From positions 372,001 to 436,000 of the forward strand of contig VFIW01000029.1 in assembly GCA_006386115.1 (NCBI GenBank): a stretch of 64,000 bases of DNA, given 5' to 3'. Below, piece by piece: positions 51,682 through 63,347 of this stretch (position 1 is its first letter; every line of letters begins with the position of its first letter). The position numbers were made by a program, and so were the translations under genes. Origin of the DNA: Globisporangium splendens (Eukaryota > Oomycota > Peronosporomycetes > Pythiales > Pythiaceae). Below the pieces are notes generated by a model. That model worked only from the letters and a program-made list of their open reading frames with translations, searched no databases and was not told where the DNA came from.

Positions 51682-53121
51682 TCCAACTTCAACGCCAACT
51701 CGACCAACTACCAGCGCAAAATGGAGTCCGTGTTCGCAGTGATGAGCAAACTGCAGTTACCGGCATTGCTGCGTGAACACATCCGCCAGTATTACGAGCA
51801 TCTGTGGCGCGAGTACGAGTCGCTCGACAGCGAGCTCGTAAAACTCGCCAAGGATCTCACGCACAATCTGACACTGGAAGTCGTGCTGTTCAAGTACATG
51901 GATTTGGTCATGAACGCACCGTTTTGGCGCGAGTGCTCACCGGATTTCCAAAAGCAGCTCGTGCTGCATCTGCAAGTGCGCGTGTACTTGCCGGACGATT
52001 TTATCTTGCAGCGTGGCGAAGTCGGTGACGAGTTTTATATGATCAACCGCGGCAGCTGCGAGCTCACAACAGGACCTGACTCGTTCGAACAAGCGACAGC
52101 GCCGCTGCACCCTCCCCGTTCAACAGCGAGCGATGTACGATGCACCGACGCGTCCAGGTACGCGAGCTCGGGGTATTACGGTAATAGCGTCGGTGGTGCA
52201 CGAGGACTCGAATCGATTGCGACCGCCGACAATGAGCGGCATCTCAAACGGTCTTGCATCCGCACGAGTGACGGTAGCATCAGCAATGGCGTGCTCTCTG
52301 CACACAGCCAAGAACGCGCAGCAAAGCCCAAACTGACGCGGCGGCTCATCCGCGGCCAAGCGTTTGGTGAGATTGCATTGGTGATGAATTACGAGCGCAC
52401 GGCGAACGTACGCGCCATGACGTACGTGGAGATGTGTGTGCTGACGCGGACAGATTTCCAGACGGTTCTCACGCGATACCCTGAGGACCGATGCCACATG
52501 ATCTCCAAAATCCTCACGTCGTGCATGGAAAGCAACGAGGCACGGGACGTTTTTTGTCCGCTGAAAGACGCCGTAGTGACCGTGTTCACAGACCGCAGTC
52601 GCCATGACGCCGCCGCCGTCGAGACGATCACCGCGAAACACGCTGCGGTTATTATCAAGTGCGTCGTGAGCCCCGAAGTGACCGACTCATCGATGAAGTT
52701 TGGCTTTGGTGCCAAGCTGAAGCGCGATCTGATCAAGCTCAAAGAGCAAGACGACGCGCAAAAACAGCGCTGGGAAGTGAGAAACACTCCGCTCTCGCGG
52801 TTGACACGACGAGGGTCCACGGAACCAGACCAGAAGCACGCGGATGGCTTGGTGGAAGCCTCGACGCTGACTGGGTCCACTTGTGGTGCTGCTGCTTCTA
52901 CGGGATCGTCTGCACTGGAGTCAAGAATGCAAACCTTGGAGACGACGCAAAACCACATCCTGCGTCAGCTCCACGACATGCGCTCCGCCATGAACGACCT
53001 TCGCCTCGGGTCGTCTTCACTATCAGCCTCGCCATCGCATGAGCACGCTCGTCGGCGTCGTCCGCCGCGTCGTCGTCGCCCACGTGCTACGCCGACCAGC
53101 TCTTCCAGGTGCGCAGCATGA
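51682..53121 (+). pseudogene. Cyclic nucleotide-gated channel C-terminal part (C-linker and CNBD), truncated
   Basis: From the ATG at 51721 the frame encodes 466 residues, but the channel-like sequence starts earlier, at 51682 (SNFNANSTNYQRKMESV), right after an in-frame TGA. A base missing there would extend it to TILVSNFN, as expected at the end of helix S6. The C-linker (LPALLREHIRQYYEHLWREY) and cyclic-nucleotide-binding domain (DDFILQRGEVGDEFYMINRG, then GQAFGEIALVMNYERTANVR with the phosphate-binding Arg) are well preserved. They are split by a low-complexity insert of about 75 residues. A short C-terminal helix (LETTQNHILRQLHDMRSAMND) follows. No transmembrane segments or pore are present. 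Either a soluble cyclic-nucleotide-binding relic or a broken channel gene. Confidence 0.7.
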
Positions 53122-53447
53122 ACAATGCGAACAGTGATAGTGGCGAACAGGAGCAAGAGTGATGGTCCAGCAAACACTTGTCGAATCAGTTGGCGTCACA
53201 ATTCATTCCGTCATTTCACTCGACACAATTATTGTCACAAAATTGAAACTAATTGCAACTAACTCTCATTTATTGCCGCACAACTTGCTGCATATGGAAA
53301 AATGGACACATGGGGAGTGAAGATGTTCATGGCAAAATAAATACGTTTGGCTCTATTACACGCGCGCTCTTCATGAGCATTCTCGTTCACTTTCTTGCTC
53401 TATCTACCACGTCACAGTCACTAATTCTCGTTGTTCGCGCCTGCATC
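53122..53447. other. Intergenic region between convergent genes
   Basis: Short AT-richer stretch between the plus-strand CNBD gene and the minus-strand kinase. Nothing recognised. Confidence 0.5.
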
Positions 53448-54386
53448 TCACAGCGCATTTGATGCCGCACCAGCGAACAGTTTGAGCGCGGGCTGCCGCA
53501 GCAGCTCGGCGATCGTCACGCGCGCCTTCGGGTCCACCTGCAGCATGGCCGAGAGCAACGCGACGGTCTCGGGGGTCACGAGCTTCGCGAGGTCCCACAT
53601 CTCGAGGATCTTGACGATGCCGCACTTGGCGAGCAGGCGGAACGTGGCTTCTCGCGGCGCTTCCTCGGCGATCAGTGGCGAACCGGTCAGCAGAATGAAG
53701 AGCAGGATGCCGAGCGACCAGATGTCGGCGGCCTTGGGGTCGTACGTCTCAGCGTGGACGACCTCGGGCGCCATGTAGTAGAGTTTGCCCACGATATCGC
53801 CGTCGCAGAGCGTGTTGGCGTCGGTGCTGAGCCCAAAGTCGCAGATCTTGGCCGTGCCGGACTGCAGCAGCACGTTCTCGAGCGACAGATCGCGGTGCGC
53901 GATGCCGTGGTCGTGGAGAAACTGCACGCCACGCGCGATCTGCGCGAACACGCGCAGCGCGTCGATCTCGTGGAGCCGCGCGTCGGGTTTCTTGGAGACA
54001 AAGTCGTACAGGTCGCCGCCAGCGCAGTACTCCATGACGATGAACAGATTGTCGTCGTGGTAGAACATGGCGTCGTGCGCGCCGTCGTACTGCACGATGT
54101 TGTCGTGGCCACCCGTCTTGGCGAGCATCGCGATCACGTCGCGCTCCTGGCGTGGGTTCTCGCGCGCGTGCTCGCTGTTGGCGCGCAGCGCCGATAGACT
54201 GATGCGCTTGAGCACCACGAGCTTCTGCTGCTGCGCCTCGTCCTGGCAGAGCGTCGTCTCACCATAGAGCGTCGTGTGCAGCTGCTTGCAGAGCGTGAAG
54301 CGGTCCTGGATGTCACCCTCCGTGCCATTCGCGAAGCTCATGTCCGGGAGCTGCTCCATGGCGGGGAACGGCATGTTGGTCATCAT
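53448..54386 (-). CDS. Serine/threonine protein kinase (CAMK/AMPK-like), variant catalytic loop
   Basis: A 312-residue kinase with little beyond the catalytic domain. ATP-site lysine in VVLKRI (Lys60), hinge IVMEYCAGGDLYDFV, catalytic loop HRDLSLENVLL (164-174), CDFGLS (182-187), YYMAPEVV and DIWSLGILLFILLTG are clear. The glycine-rich loop is not recognisable (LCKQLHTTLYGETTL). The lysine usually found two positions after the HRD Asp is Ser168, a variant seen in some protist kinases. The ATG at 54386 is chosen because the longer frame would need a TTG start at 54458. Probably an active cytoplasmic kinase, but substrate is unknown. Confidence 0.87.
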   Translation of the reverse strand: MMTNMPFPAMEQLPDMSFANGTEGDIQDRFTLCKQLHTTLYGETTLCQDEAQQQKLVVLKRISLSALRANSEHARENPRQERDVIAMLAKTGGHDNIVQYDGAHDAMFYHDDNLFIVMEYCAGGDLYDFVSKKPDARLHEIDALRVFAQIARGVQFLHDHGIAHRDLSLENVLLQSGTAKICDFGLSTDANTLCDGDIVGKLYYMAPEVVHAETYDPKAADIWSLGILLFILLTGSPLIAEEAPREATFRLLAKCGIVKILEMWDLAKLVTPETVALLSAMLQVDPKARVTIAELLRQPALKLFAGAASNAL

Positions 54387-56690
54387 GGTGTCCTGTTTTG
54401 TCGAAAGTGTGGAGGGGGTTACGCTTTGTGCAGGCGAGGGGTTACGCTTTTTCGGCAAATGCTTGTTTGTTTGCTTGCTTGTTGCGCAAGTGGGTAGGTG
54501 TTTGCTTGCTTGTGCGGCTTGTTGTTTGCTGACTCACACACGCAGGTACGAATCACGGGGCAAATTGAATAATGAGCAAGAGGGGGATTGAACCGCAAGT
54601 GCAACACACACTTGAACACTTGAAGGTTGAAGCTCAGGAGCACAGTCAAAAGACAGACGAGCCACGTGCATCGCTGGATGTTGTGCCGTTGACGTGGCGT
54701 GGCGTGGCGTATGCAGGCGGATATATTGAGCAAAACCACACACACACACACACCCGATCTTGTGTGTGCTTTTTCTCCTTCCATGCTGGCGCGTATGCTA
54801 GTTTCAGTATAGGGTGCTGTTTCTTTTCTCTGTCTCTCTCGCTGTCTTTGCGACTGCTGGAGATCGTTGCTCTCACAAACGTTTTGTGTTGAAAAACGAG
54901 CGCATGGAAAAATCCAGTCCCACTCTCACTTGCACAAGTGCTTATCTCACATAAACCTGTGTAATGAAGCTTGCAGATGCAAATTGATAGCAAAGCGTGA
55001 AGGTTTGTAGTGTGTTTAACGCATACATAGCTTGCAGCTGATAGTGAAGGTGCAAATAGTGGACAGCACTTGCGCACTTGACATGCACAAACTGCCTCTT
55101 GTCTTTGTCGTTGGCTCGTTGCACCGAGTGGCAGAGCTCTGACTACTGGACTGACTGCACAGTCAGTGCGAATAATTAGTAGGAGCCACAAGTTGCACTC
55201 CATCATAATAATCTGCTGCGCGTGCTGCTGCAATTGTTTGCAGTACGCAGCAGCGTAAACACTCGCCACTCGCGCTCTGCAAACGCTGCTTGCTGGCAAA
55301 AGATCAACTGCAACATGCACGAGCTGCTGCAAAATGTCCAAGTGTCAGCCAGTATCTGATACGCTCTTGCTGCTTACCACAAACACTTTTACTGAGCATT
55401 GCAGTAACGAAAAGGGAGACAGCGGAGATTATTGTCAGCAGATCGCTGGCGAGCACACCCATGCGATTCTTTATGGACGCAGACAGTCAAGCCGGTCTCA
55501 CGTCAAGCCGCTCGCGTGCGAGTGTGCACACAGACAAACAGATCTAGCAATGCGCACCCTTTCGGATGCACCGCGAGATCAGCAAGCGCACTTTTTTGCG
55601 CAATAATTTGCAAATTATTGTATGCAAGACATGCTGATACATGGTGAAGAGGATGTCTGCACTATCCTTTTGACAACTTTCTCCTGCCTGAACTGCAACC
55701 TCAAGTAGACGACTGTGTCATCAACACGCGCACATTTTCCTCCCATCTCACGGATTCGCGCGTTTGTTTGTGCACTTCAAGCGCAGCTTCTTCGCTCTCT
55801 TGCTGAAACACGCCATGGCTTCATTTTTCGCACAGCAAGATCCAGTGTCACAAGTCCGATTTGCTTACGCTGACGCGTCACCGATCCAGATATGCCGCAA
55901 TTTTGACAACACGACGTTCCCAACAAGTCAGCAGCAAATTGCGACTGACTTGTTGCAGCTAACCGTAATTCGAACATCGACTTTTGGAATTTGTCATGCA
56001 TTATAAATTTGAAGAGTCTCGTTACTGTTTTCTGCCTACTGCTTTGCTTCAATCTGCAAGTTCGTCAGCATTTTTGCAGAAACAAACAAAAAAACTCTTG
56101 GGCGTGTGCCTCTCCTTTGTTTGTCTTTGTGTACTGGACACTACACACGCTTCTCAATAAGCGTTTGATTACTCAAAAGTAATCACGAGCTGCTTGCATG
56201 CCAACCGTTTTCAGCAAAATCTCGAGGGCTTTTAGATTCCTCAAACTCGCAGAACCTCAGCCAAAGAGAAAACCGTTCTCTTGCATCTTGAGTGGCGTGC
56301 GTGAAATCAAACAGAAACAAACAGCAAACCTGTCTGGATGGCGTTCGGTGGTGTCCTCACGTCTTTGCTACGTTCTCAAATTGTTCTTCTAGCTGCTTTT
56401 CTTCTGGCTGCATATTGTTCCTGTGCGTGTTTCTTTCGTATGGGACTGGTCTCTCCCCTCTCGCAGCGTTAGCTGCATGACTGGCACTCGTGGTGCCGCA
56501 TAGAACCTGCAATCACCAACGTCAAACTCTTTCGCTTTACGCGACGGGGAGAACAGTCGCACTATTCTTGTGAGGTACGCCATTGTGGTGGTCCTGGTCT
56601 TCCCCCTCTTCTTCGCTCCTGTGGTCCGTTGCCACCAGGACACGAACCTAACTTGCGCCACGTGGATCCAGTACCGCCACCCGTTCATCT
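54387..56690. other. Long intergenic region with simple repeats
   Basis: About 2.3 kb with no recognised gene. (TTGC)-rich tracts lie at 54460-54530, a (CA)n run at about 54738-54754 and a (TC)n-rich tract near 54825-54845. Many short frames on both strands, none convincing. Confidence 0.5.
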
Positions 56691-58754
56691 TTATATTCTT
56701 CGTTTCTTCCGACGTTGCTTGAGGTGCAGACGAGCAAGCAACTTGTGTTTTTGTATCCATGTTGGCGTTGAAGTATCAGACGCAGATATCGAGCTGATAC
56801 TTGTCTCCATTTTCCTTGGTGGCACTTTGATACTTTTCCAGTCTAGGAAGGCGTGTAACTGCGCATGCACCAGTGGATGCAACTTGGAGTCGATTTGCAG
56901 CAAGTGACACACATACGCGACCATTTCCATGGCCACCATCTGGTCTTCCTGTTCGTCTCCTTCTGTTGGACCCATGTGGTTCTTCAAGATCGCCACGTCA
57001 GACGAGGAGACTGGGTGGTTCACAGCGCAGCAGAGCAGCATGTCAATGAGAATGGACAGTGCTTTGCGCGTTGACCGTGTCGCCTGCGTCTGCTGCACGA
57101 GTTGCACATCCAACTGGAATGTTGGACTCGTAACCGCGTCTTCCACAAACCAATGAGCTGGAACGCCATGCGCAACTTGCGCTTCTTGAGCAACTGCCAG
57201 CGTCGGATGCGCTCTCGCTTGCGGCGCTCCTCATTCACGAGCATGCGGCACGCCTGGTGCAAGTGGGTCAGGTGCTTTTGCTCCTCGTAGATACGGAAGC
57301 AGGTCTAAATGCGCACGGCCGCGCGCGGTAGCGCAACTGCACGCGCGTCGCACACGCATGCGCATACTGCGGGTATGGAAACCCGCGCGTCTGGATCTCG
57401 TCCTGGTTGTCCTGGAAATCGAACAGCAGCTGCTTGATGCCGTCCTGCAGCGTCGCGAGCGCATCCTCAATGTTGCCCGCAGCCACGAGCTTTTGCGCAT
57501 CGTCTTGGATCTCCTGCGCTCGGTCGTGGATCATCGTCGAACTGCCTGGAGTCTCAATGGCTTGAGTTACTCTGTCTGCTGTCTCCTGCGCTGCCAAACG
57601 TGGAGCTTCTGCTGCTTTAAGCGGCGTGTTTGGCGTCGCTGCATCTGGCTGTTTATGCTGTTGTATCTTCTCGATAGGTGTCACTAATGTCGGGACCTCA
57701 TCAAATGCCAATCTCCGGGTCGGCACGAAGCCGCCAAACACCGACTCGCTCGTCATTTCGCTCGCGATCAGCGATGCCACAGAGTCCTTCCACAGCCCTT
57801 GACCCGCGGTTCCGGTCATCGCCTCGTGGATGCGCGACTCGACTTCAACCGAGTACAACGGCGCGTCGTCGTCGTCATGGTCTTCATTATGCTGCTGATG
57901 GTGATGCTGACGAGCCTCATCACACGCGAGCCACGCAGCCAAGCGCCTTTGGCTTTCGATGAGCTGCTGCAGATCGCGACTCTCTTTCGTCTCCACTCGC
58001 TTACGCGACGACGCTCGCGACTGTGCAACTGCCTTGCTGTCGGCTCTCTTGGTTCCTGGTGGGCATCCAGTAGCACTCTCACTCTTCGCCGGCAGTGCTT
58101 GGCGCTCGTTCTTCTTGTGTTCTTTGACCCGCACATGTTGCTGCTCTCCAAGGCTGCTTATGCCGTTTGTGGCAGTCGCTATGGTGGGCTTCGTCAGCGC
58201 AGACTTGCTCCCTTTCATGGAGAAACCTATTTTGTCATTTGAAGCTCGCCATTGCGGTTCCACTACGCGCTCATCGACACACACAACCTTCTCTGGATCT
58301 GCTCGCAGTAGACCGCCTCTAGTCCCCACTGCGTCCATCTCCAGTGTGAGTTGCAGGATCTTCTTGGCTGCGCGGGGGACAACGCTGGCTTCGGCACGGC
58401 GCGCTGCTGTCGCTGTCGATACGGAGAGCGCTCCAGCGGCTGCACACGCGCATTAGTATGCACACATACACGCACGGCATCGCAGACGATACCTTCACAA
58501 GCATCGTCAAATGCACAGTCAACGGCGGCTGTGATAGCGCCATCGGCATTCTCGTCCACGTCGTCGTCGTCTTCTCCCAAAAGCCAGCGACACTCGACGG
58601 ACAAGTCCACACGCGGCAGCGCAGACCACTCGAGCCACCGCAGCGCACTCCCGCCTGACGCAGAAGAAGCAGGTGTGGGGTCCACAGTGATCATCGCGTC
58701 GATACGCGAGCGCAGCCAGCGGTGCAGTTGGTTCCTCGCATGCTCATCAATCAC
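56691..58754 (-). CDS. Unrecognised conserved-looking protein, several exons or frameshifts
   Basis: Minus-strand coding sequence in four frames. Exon 1 (58754-58493) starts with ATG and ends CAFDDACE. A 53-base intron (58492-58440, GTATCG to TGCAG, with a ctaat branch site) joins it to a long frame (58439 to about 57305) reading AAKKILQLTLEMDAVGT, then a charged, disordered middle and a helical part (HDRAQEIQDDAQKLVAAG). Two further frames continue the helical character: CFRIYEEQKHLTHLHQACRM (about 57304-57150), rich in Arg/Lys, and LDVQLVQQTQATRSTRKAL (to 56691). These last joins would need either very short introns or single-base changes. No domain is recognised. The continuous protein-like character across frames argues that it is a real gene. 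Confidence 0.55.
58440..58492 (-). other. Short intron in unrecognised gene
   Basis: 53-base GT-AG intron. Splicing turns …DDACEG and an interrupted frame into …DDACEAAGALSVSTA. The long second frame has a stop inside the intron, so the splice is needed. Confidence 0.65.
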
Positions 58755-59226
58755 AAGCGAGGGCTATTTTTTACTGTGGGAGCAACAACACGCTGCGAAA
58801 ATAGTGAAAACACAACCTCCAGTCTGCACTCTTGCAATAATGTCGCACTTTTCATCTATACCAATTTATAAAGGTTTTGAATTTGCTGGAGAGTGAGCTG
58901 CATTATCAGAATGCTAACACATAAATACGTGGCAGCTTTCACAACAGGTATTATGTTTGACAGCGAAGTCAGGACTCGGTGCTTGGTCCAAGTCGTGCAA
59001 AGGGACCGCCTTCACACTCAAACCAAGGAAAAACAATGCAGTGCTCGTGCGCATGGACGCTTGGATCACATCCTCTCTGTAGCCGCATGCTATGACGACC
59101 AGCAAGTTCATTCAGCCCCACTCCAACCCCACGTTAAAGAAAAGGCAAACAACGCCAACAGACAGACAGAGAAAGGAGTTGTTTACTATACAGACACACA
59201 CGCCTCAATACGCTTTGCTCTAACGT
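58755..59226. other. Intergenic region
   Basis: AT-richer stretch between the 5' end of the unrecognised gene and the 3' end of the MFS transporter. Nothing recognised. Confidence 0.5.
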
Positions 59227-60749
59227 CTACGCGACCGACAACTTCTTTTCGCCGAGCTCCTCGTCGCCTTCGTCCGCAGCCTCGACGTAGATGCCCTTGT
59301 GGAGCAGTCCCAGGAAGAGGTACGACACGGCGACCGGAATCGCGAACATGACCAGCACCCACGTGTAGTCGCCCTCGAGCGTGTTCTGTGCCCAGGGCGT
59401 GAAGATGTAGTTGAGGAAGCCCATCGAGAGCGACCAGAGCGCCAGGAAACACTGCATGCTGCCGTACAGCTCCGCTGGGAAGCACACAACTGCAATAGAG
59501 ACAAGATATAAGGTTAGAGAGACTGAAAAGTCGACACCATCACTCTCGCACAAAGTCAGCGAAAAGGAAACGTACTGATATAGGAGAACTGCAACGCATA
59601 GAAGAACCCCTGCGCCAGCGCATACCAGAGGAACGTGAGCACCTGCACCTTGAGGCTGTTGATGTTGAGGAAGCCGATGAACAGCAGCACGAACGCCGAC
59701 GTGGCCGCGAAGCCCACACGGAAGCCGTACTTGTCGATGAACAGTCCAACGAACGGCGTGAACAGGAACGACGTGTTCGACGTCATCGGCAGCACGTAGT
59801 CAATGTAGTCGAGCGCCATCGCGGTGTCGTCGCCCGCGAGCTGGAAGATGATGTTCGGGATTGCGCCGCCGCAGAAGCCGAACCAGGTCGAGATCCACCC
59901 AAAGTAGACGCCAAAGAACCACAGATCTGGACGCTTGAGCTGCTCCTTGAGCTGCGGCCACACGTTCTGCGGCTTGGAGAAGCGAGGCAGGCGGCACGAG
60001 AACCCCGAGAGCGTGTAGTGCGTGTTCGCGTCCGTGAGCGACCGCAGCGGGAACACCACGAAGCACACCACGAGCGCCACGAGCGTGAAGATCGCATAGC
60101 CCGTGTAGAAGCCGCGACGCGTGACGCCGTGGATCTTGAGCATCATGAACACGTATCCCGAGGCGTTGAAGAGTCCCGAGATCGCCGAACTGAGGAACCC
60201 CTGACGCTTGTACAACTTCACGAACTGGAACGAGCAGATGTAGAGACCGTAGCCGCCGATCGCGAGCATTGCCGCACCGGCGATGATCGAGTACCCCATA
60301 CCGGTCTCCGAGTCACCGTACGCGATCAACAAGTGACCAAGGAACGAGATCAACAGACCGAACGTGGCACAGAAACGTGGACCCACGATGTCCAACAACA
60401 GTCCGAACGCCGCGTTCGCGATACTCAGGCACTGGAAACTCGCCGAGAAGATGTACTGCAAATGCACCTCCTGAGGCGCGCACGTGGGTCCCTCTGGCGG
60501 CTCGTTCGGGTCACAGAGCTCGCTCCATTGGCCCTCGGCCACGAGCATCGAGTAGAGCGGACCGAAGCCCAGGATGAGCCCCGCCGACATGAACGTGATG
60601 AGCACGGACGTGATGGCGATGATGACGTGGCGATGCACGCGCCAGTTGGAGAGCGAGTTCTGGATCTCGAGATCCTCGTTCATCTTGGCGTAGTCGGTGG
60701 CGCTCGGCGTCTGCACCACCTCCTTCTGTGGCGTCAGCGGATTCTCCAT
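59227..60749 (-). CDS. MFS transporter (SLC43/FMP42-like), copy 1
   Basis: Two exons, 59576-60749 and 59227-59489, encode 478 residues with about 12 membrane helices. The 86-base intron (59490-59575; GTACGT to TTGCAG) splits an Ile codon between helix 10 (LQFSYI) and IVCFPAELYG. Features: helix 1 LGFGPLYSMLVAEGQW, an extracellular loop with Cys pairs, the helix 2-3 region LLLDIVGPRF, GGYGLYICSFQF and the C-terminal EKKLSVA. The layout resembles SLC43 amino-acid transporters and yeast Fmp42. Substrate uncertain. The ATG at 60749 is chosen since a core promoter lies at 60836-60852. A paralogue lies at the window end. Confidence 0.88.
59490..59575 (-). other. Intron of MFS transporter copy 1
   Basis: 86-base GT-AG intron with a pyrimidine-rich 3' end (ctctattgcag). 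Its position is identical to that in the paralogue at 63611-63689. Confidence 0.88.
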
Positions 60750-60835
60750 GGCTTCGAGGCTTGAAACTTGACTTGGGTTGCAAGCAGAAGTCCGACGGGG
60801 AGGACTGGACGGAAAGAACCACTTGCTCTCGACGC

Positions 60836-60852
60836 GGCAAATTGAGGAATGA
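60836..60852 (-). promoter_or_regulatory. Oomycete core promoter of MFS transporter copy 1
   Basis: On the minus strand this reads TCATTCCTCAATTTGCC, an excellent match to the oomycete initiator and flanking element, about 90-100 bases before the ATG. Confidence 0.72.
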
Positions 60853-63347
60853 CGAGAAGAAAAGTGCAGGTCCAATCGACTGTTTTAATACGCGGCGGTC
60901 GGTGATCTCCAGCCGAAAGCTGTCAGCCAGCAGAGTGAGCCGAGGGCTCCGAGTGATGGGTAAGCTCGGGACCATCAGGTAGAAGGGGTTCTTGATGCGG
61001 TATATTCAGTTAGAGTAGTACAGTTCTCCCAAGCATCTGGTGTGGATGATCTGACCGATGCAGATGGGATTTTGAGTCAACAGACCATAAAGAGGGTACA
61101 TTTGGCACAATGCATTCGAAAAGTCGACTATGCACCAAGACAAACAACCTCCAGATGGTAATTGCAGTCATCTACTCGAGCAATATGTTACCGTTTAGTG
61201 CCCTTTTCTTGGGGAATAAAAAGATGGATGAGCGGGACTGCTCTGCAATCCCCTCACACACACACACACCGTGAAGAGCTCCTCCACGGATGGATGGTTG
61301 GCGCTCTTGGCTCTTGCTGCAGCGTGTCGTTGTTGTGGGTTTCGATCATCGTGAAGCAGCAGTTGACGCTGCAGCGCACACATCATCCGTCAGACGTGAG
61401 CGCGTCCACCAAAGTCGCTTCACCTAAATGCACACACAGTATACACTTCACTTCGTTCTCAGCATTTGAGAACGATGTGCAGCTTTCCTCCTACTTTCTT
61501 TTACATGTCGAAGTTGTGTCTGTGCCACTGCGACGTCGAAGTTGGAAGCGTGCAGAGGGAGGCCATCGATCGTGTCCACGTTTTTATTTGACAAAGAGAG
61601 CCTGTAAAACAGAAACCAGCGGAAAGAAAAGCTGAAGCCGTGCACAGAGCAGCCGTCCACCCATTATTATGTCATCGCAGCATCGGTAAGAACGCAGTGA
61701 TTGCGGTGCCACCTGCCGGCCTGGCTCTGGACCATCACGTGGGAGTGTGATTGTCGTCCGTCGCGATGATGTGTGGAGCGTTCCTCCGATGCAAACCAAA
61801 GTCCACCAGAGCAAAGAGTTTCTCTTCGTCAGTATTATATATAAATGTGCACTCAGCGTCGTGAGTCAGAAGCATCTGCTTGTTTTCTTACACCTCGGCA
61901 GTCAATGAGGTATATGAAGCGCAAGGTAGGTTCTTTTTATTATTTTCAGGTGAGCTGTCGCTGATTTATGGCTCCTTGATGAGTTAGTAATTCCGGAGGA
62001 GGGGGGGGGTCACTAAAGAGGGAAAGAAGGAGATGAACTGGTGATGAGTGCGTTTGGTGCTGCTGTATCTAAACTGTTACGATTACGTGTGCTATTCTTA
62101 GCTGATAGCGATCTCTGATTGGCTGTAATCGGACATGAGGCAGGCAGCGTCGACACTCATCGAGACGGGACATGAGCAAATGTAATTTCATTAAAATGAG
62201 GGTGCTAAAGAAACACTATAAACATGAATCGAATCAACCAAAGAGATGCATAAATTGCAGACGAATCTTCTGCTGTCAATTGGCGGAGGATTTGAAGATG
62301 CTCCTAACAGCGTCCACTTCGTACGGAGACGTGCCTCTTTACGACAACCTGCACTTGTTTGTATTCCTTCATTTTCGGTGGGGCATTTCCTGGGTCCGTT
62401 TTGCACTCAGTGGATATTCACCCGAATCCGGACTGAATTGGATGCTTGCAGTTTAATGCTGCCCGTCTGTGGCTCGACATCGATTTCTGTGTGACTCAGT
62501 TCCACTGCCTTAAACAGACAGAGTATGGAAGCAGGCGTTGCATTGGCACTTGTGCCTACAGACAGATCTGCAGAAAAGCTTCCTGGATGACGACCGAGAC
62601 TGTGGGCACACGCTTCCCTCTTTCGATTAATGAGGAGAAACCATCTCCAAAGTGCCTCGAGACACCGGTTAGGCTGTCGATTCCGGCGCTGAAAATCGCT
62701 AAATGGCCTCATGCGGACGGAGGAACAAGTTGCCAAATCTTCGAGAGATGAGGAAACTTCGACGTTGAAGTGCAATGTCTCGGTTCAAGAAAACTGCACT
62801 TTTTCGTGCACACCTTCCTTCGAAACGCATCCGCAGACATTATTGTATTTTCCAATTCAAGAATAGAGAGATAAATGCTCAAACAAAGCTATCACTTCTG
62901 TTTCTGAATTTATACTGAATGCGTCTTGAACGTAAGCAACTCCTCACCACACGTTTTGTCAGACACCACACAACACTACTCAACCAACAACACCACGCGC
63001 CGCAAGCAGGTCCGTTCTATGACTTGAGATGGGTGTGCGCATCGGAGCCTCTCGGAGGCCAGTCGTTCGAGCCGTAGACGCCTGAGACCGTATCTATGTC
63101 CATGCATTTGTTGGGTGCAGCTTCATGACATCGTCGTGTTACTGCACCACCGGCAATGCTTGCCGATCCTCATGGTGCTGTCCCTGTCATCCTTGGTTGC
63201 GTGGACACCCTCCTCCACGTTGAAGCACAGGCGGCTTTTCTGAAGCACTCGCAGCTTCAACGTTGTTGCGAATATACCGTCGTCCAGGTCGTGTGACTCA
63301 AAGCCCATACATGATTGATTTCTCTTTAACAAACACACAAAATGCCT
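60853..63347. other. Long intergenic region between MFS paralogues
   Basis: About 2.5 kb with no recognised gene. A (CA)n run lies at about 61255-61270 and a G-run near 62000-62010. A frame at 62775-62407 (minus) is unsupported. Confidence 0.5.
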
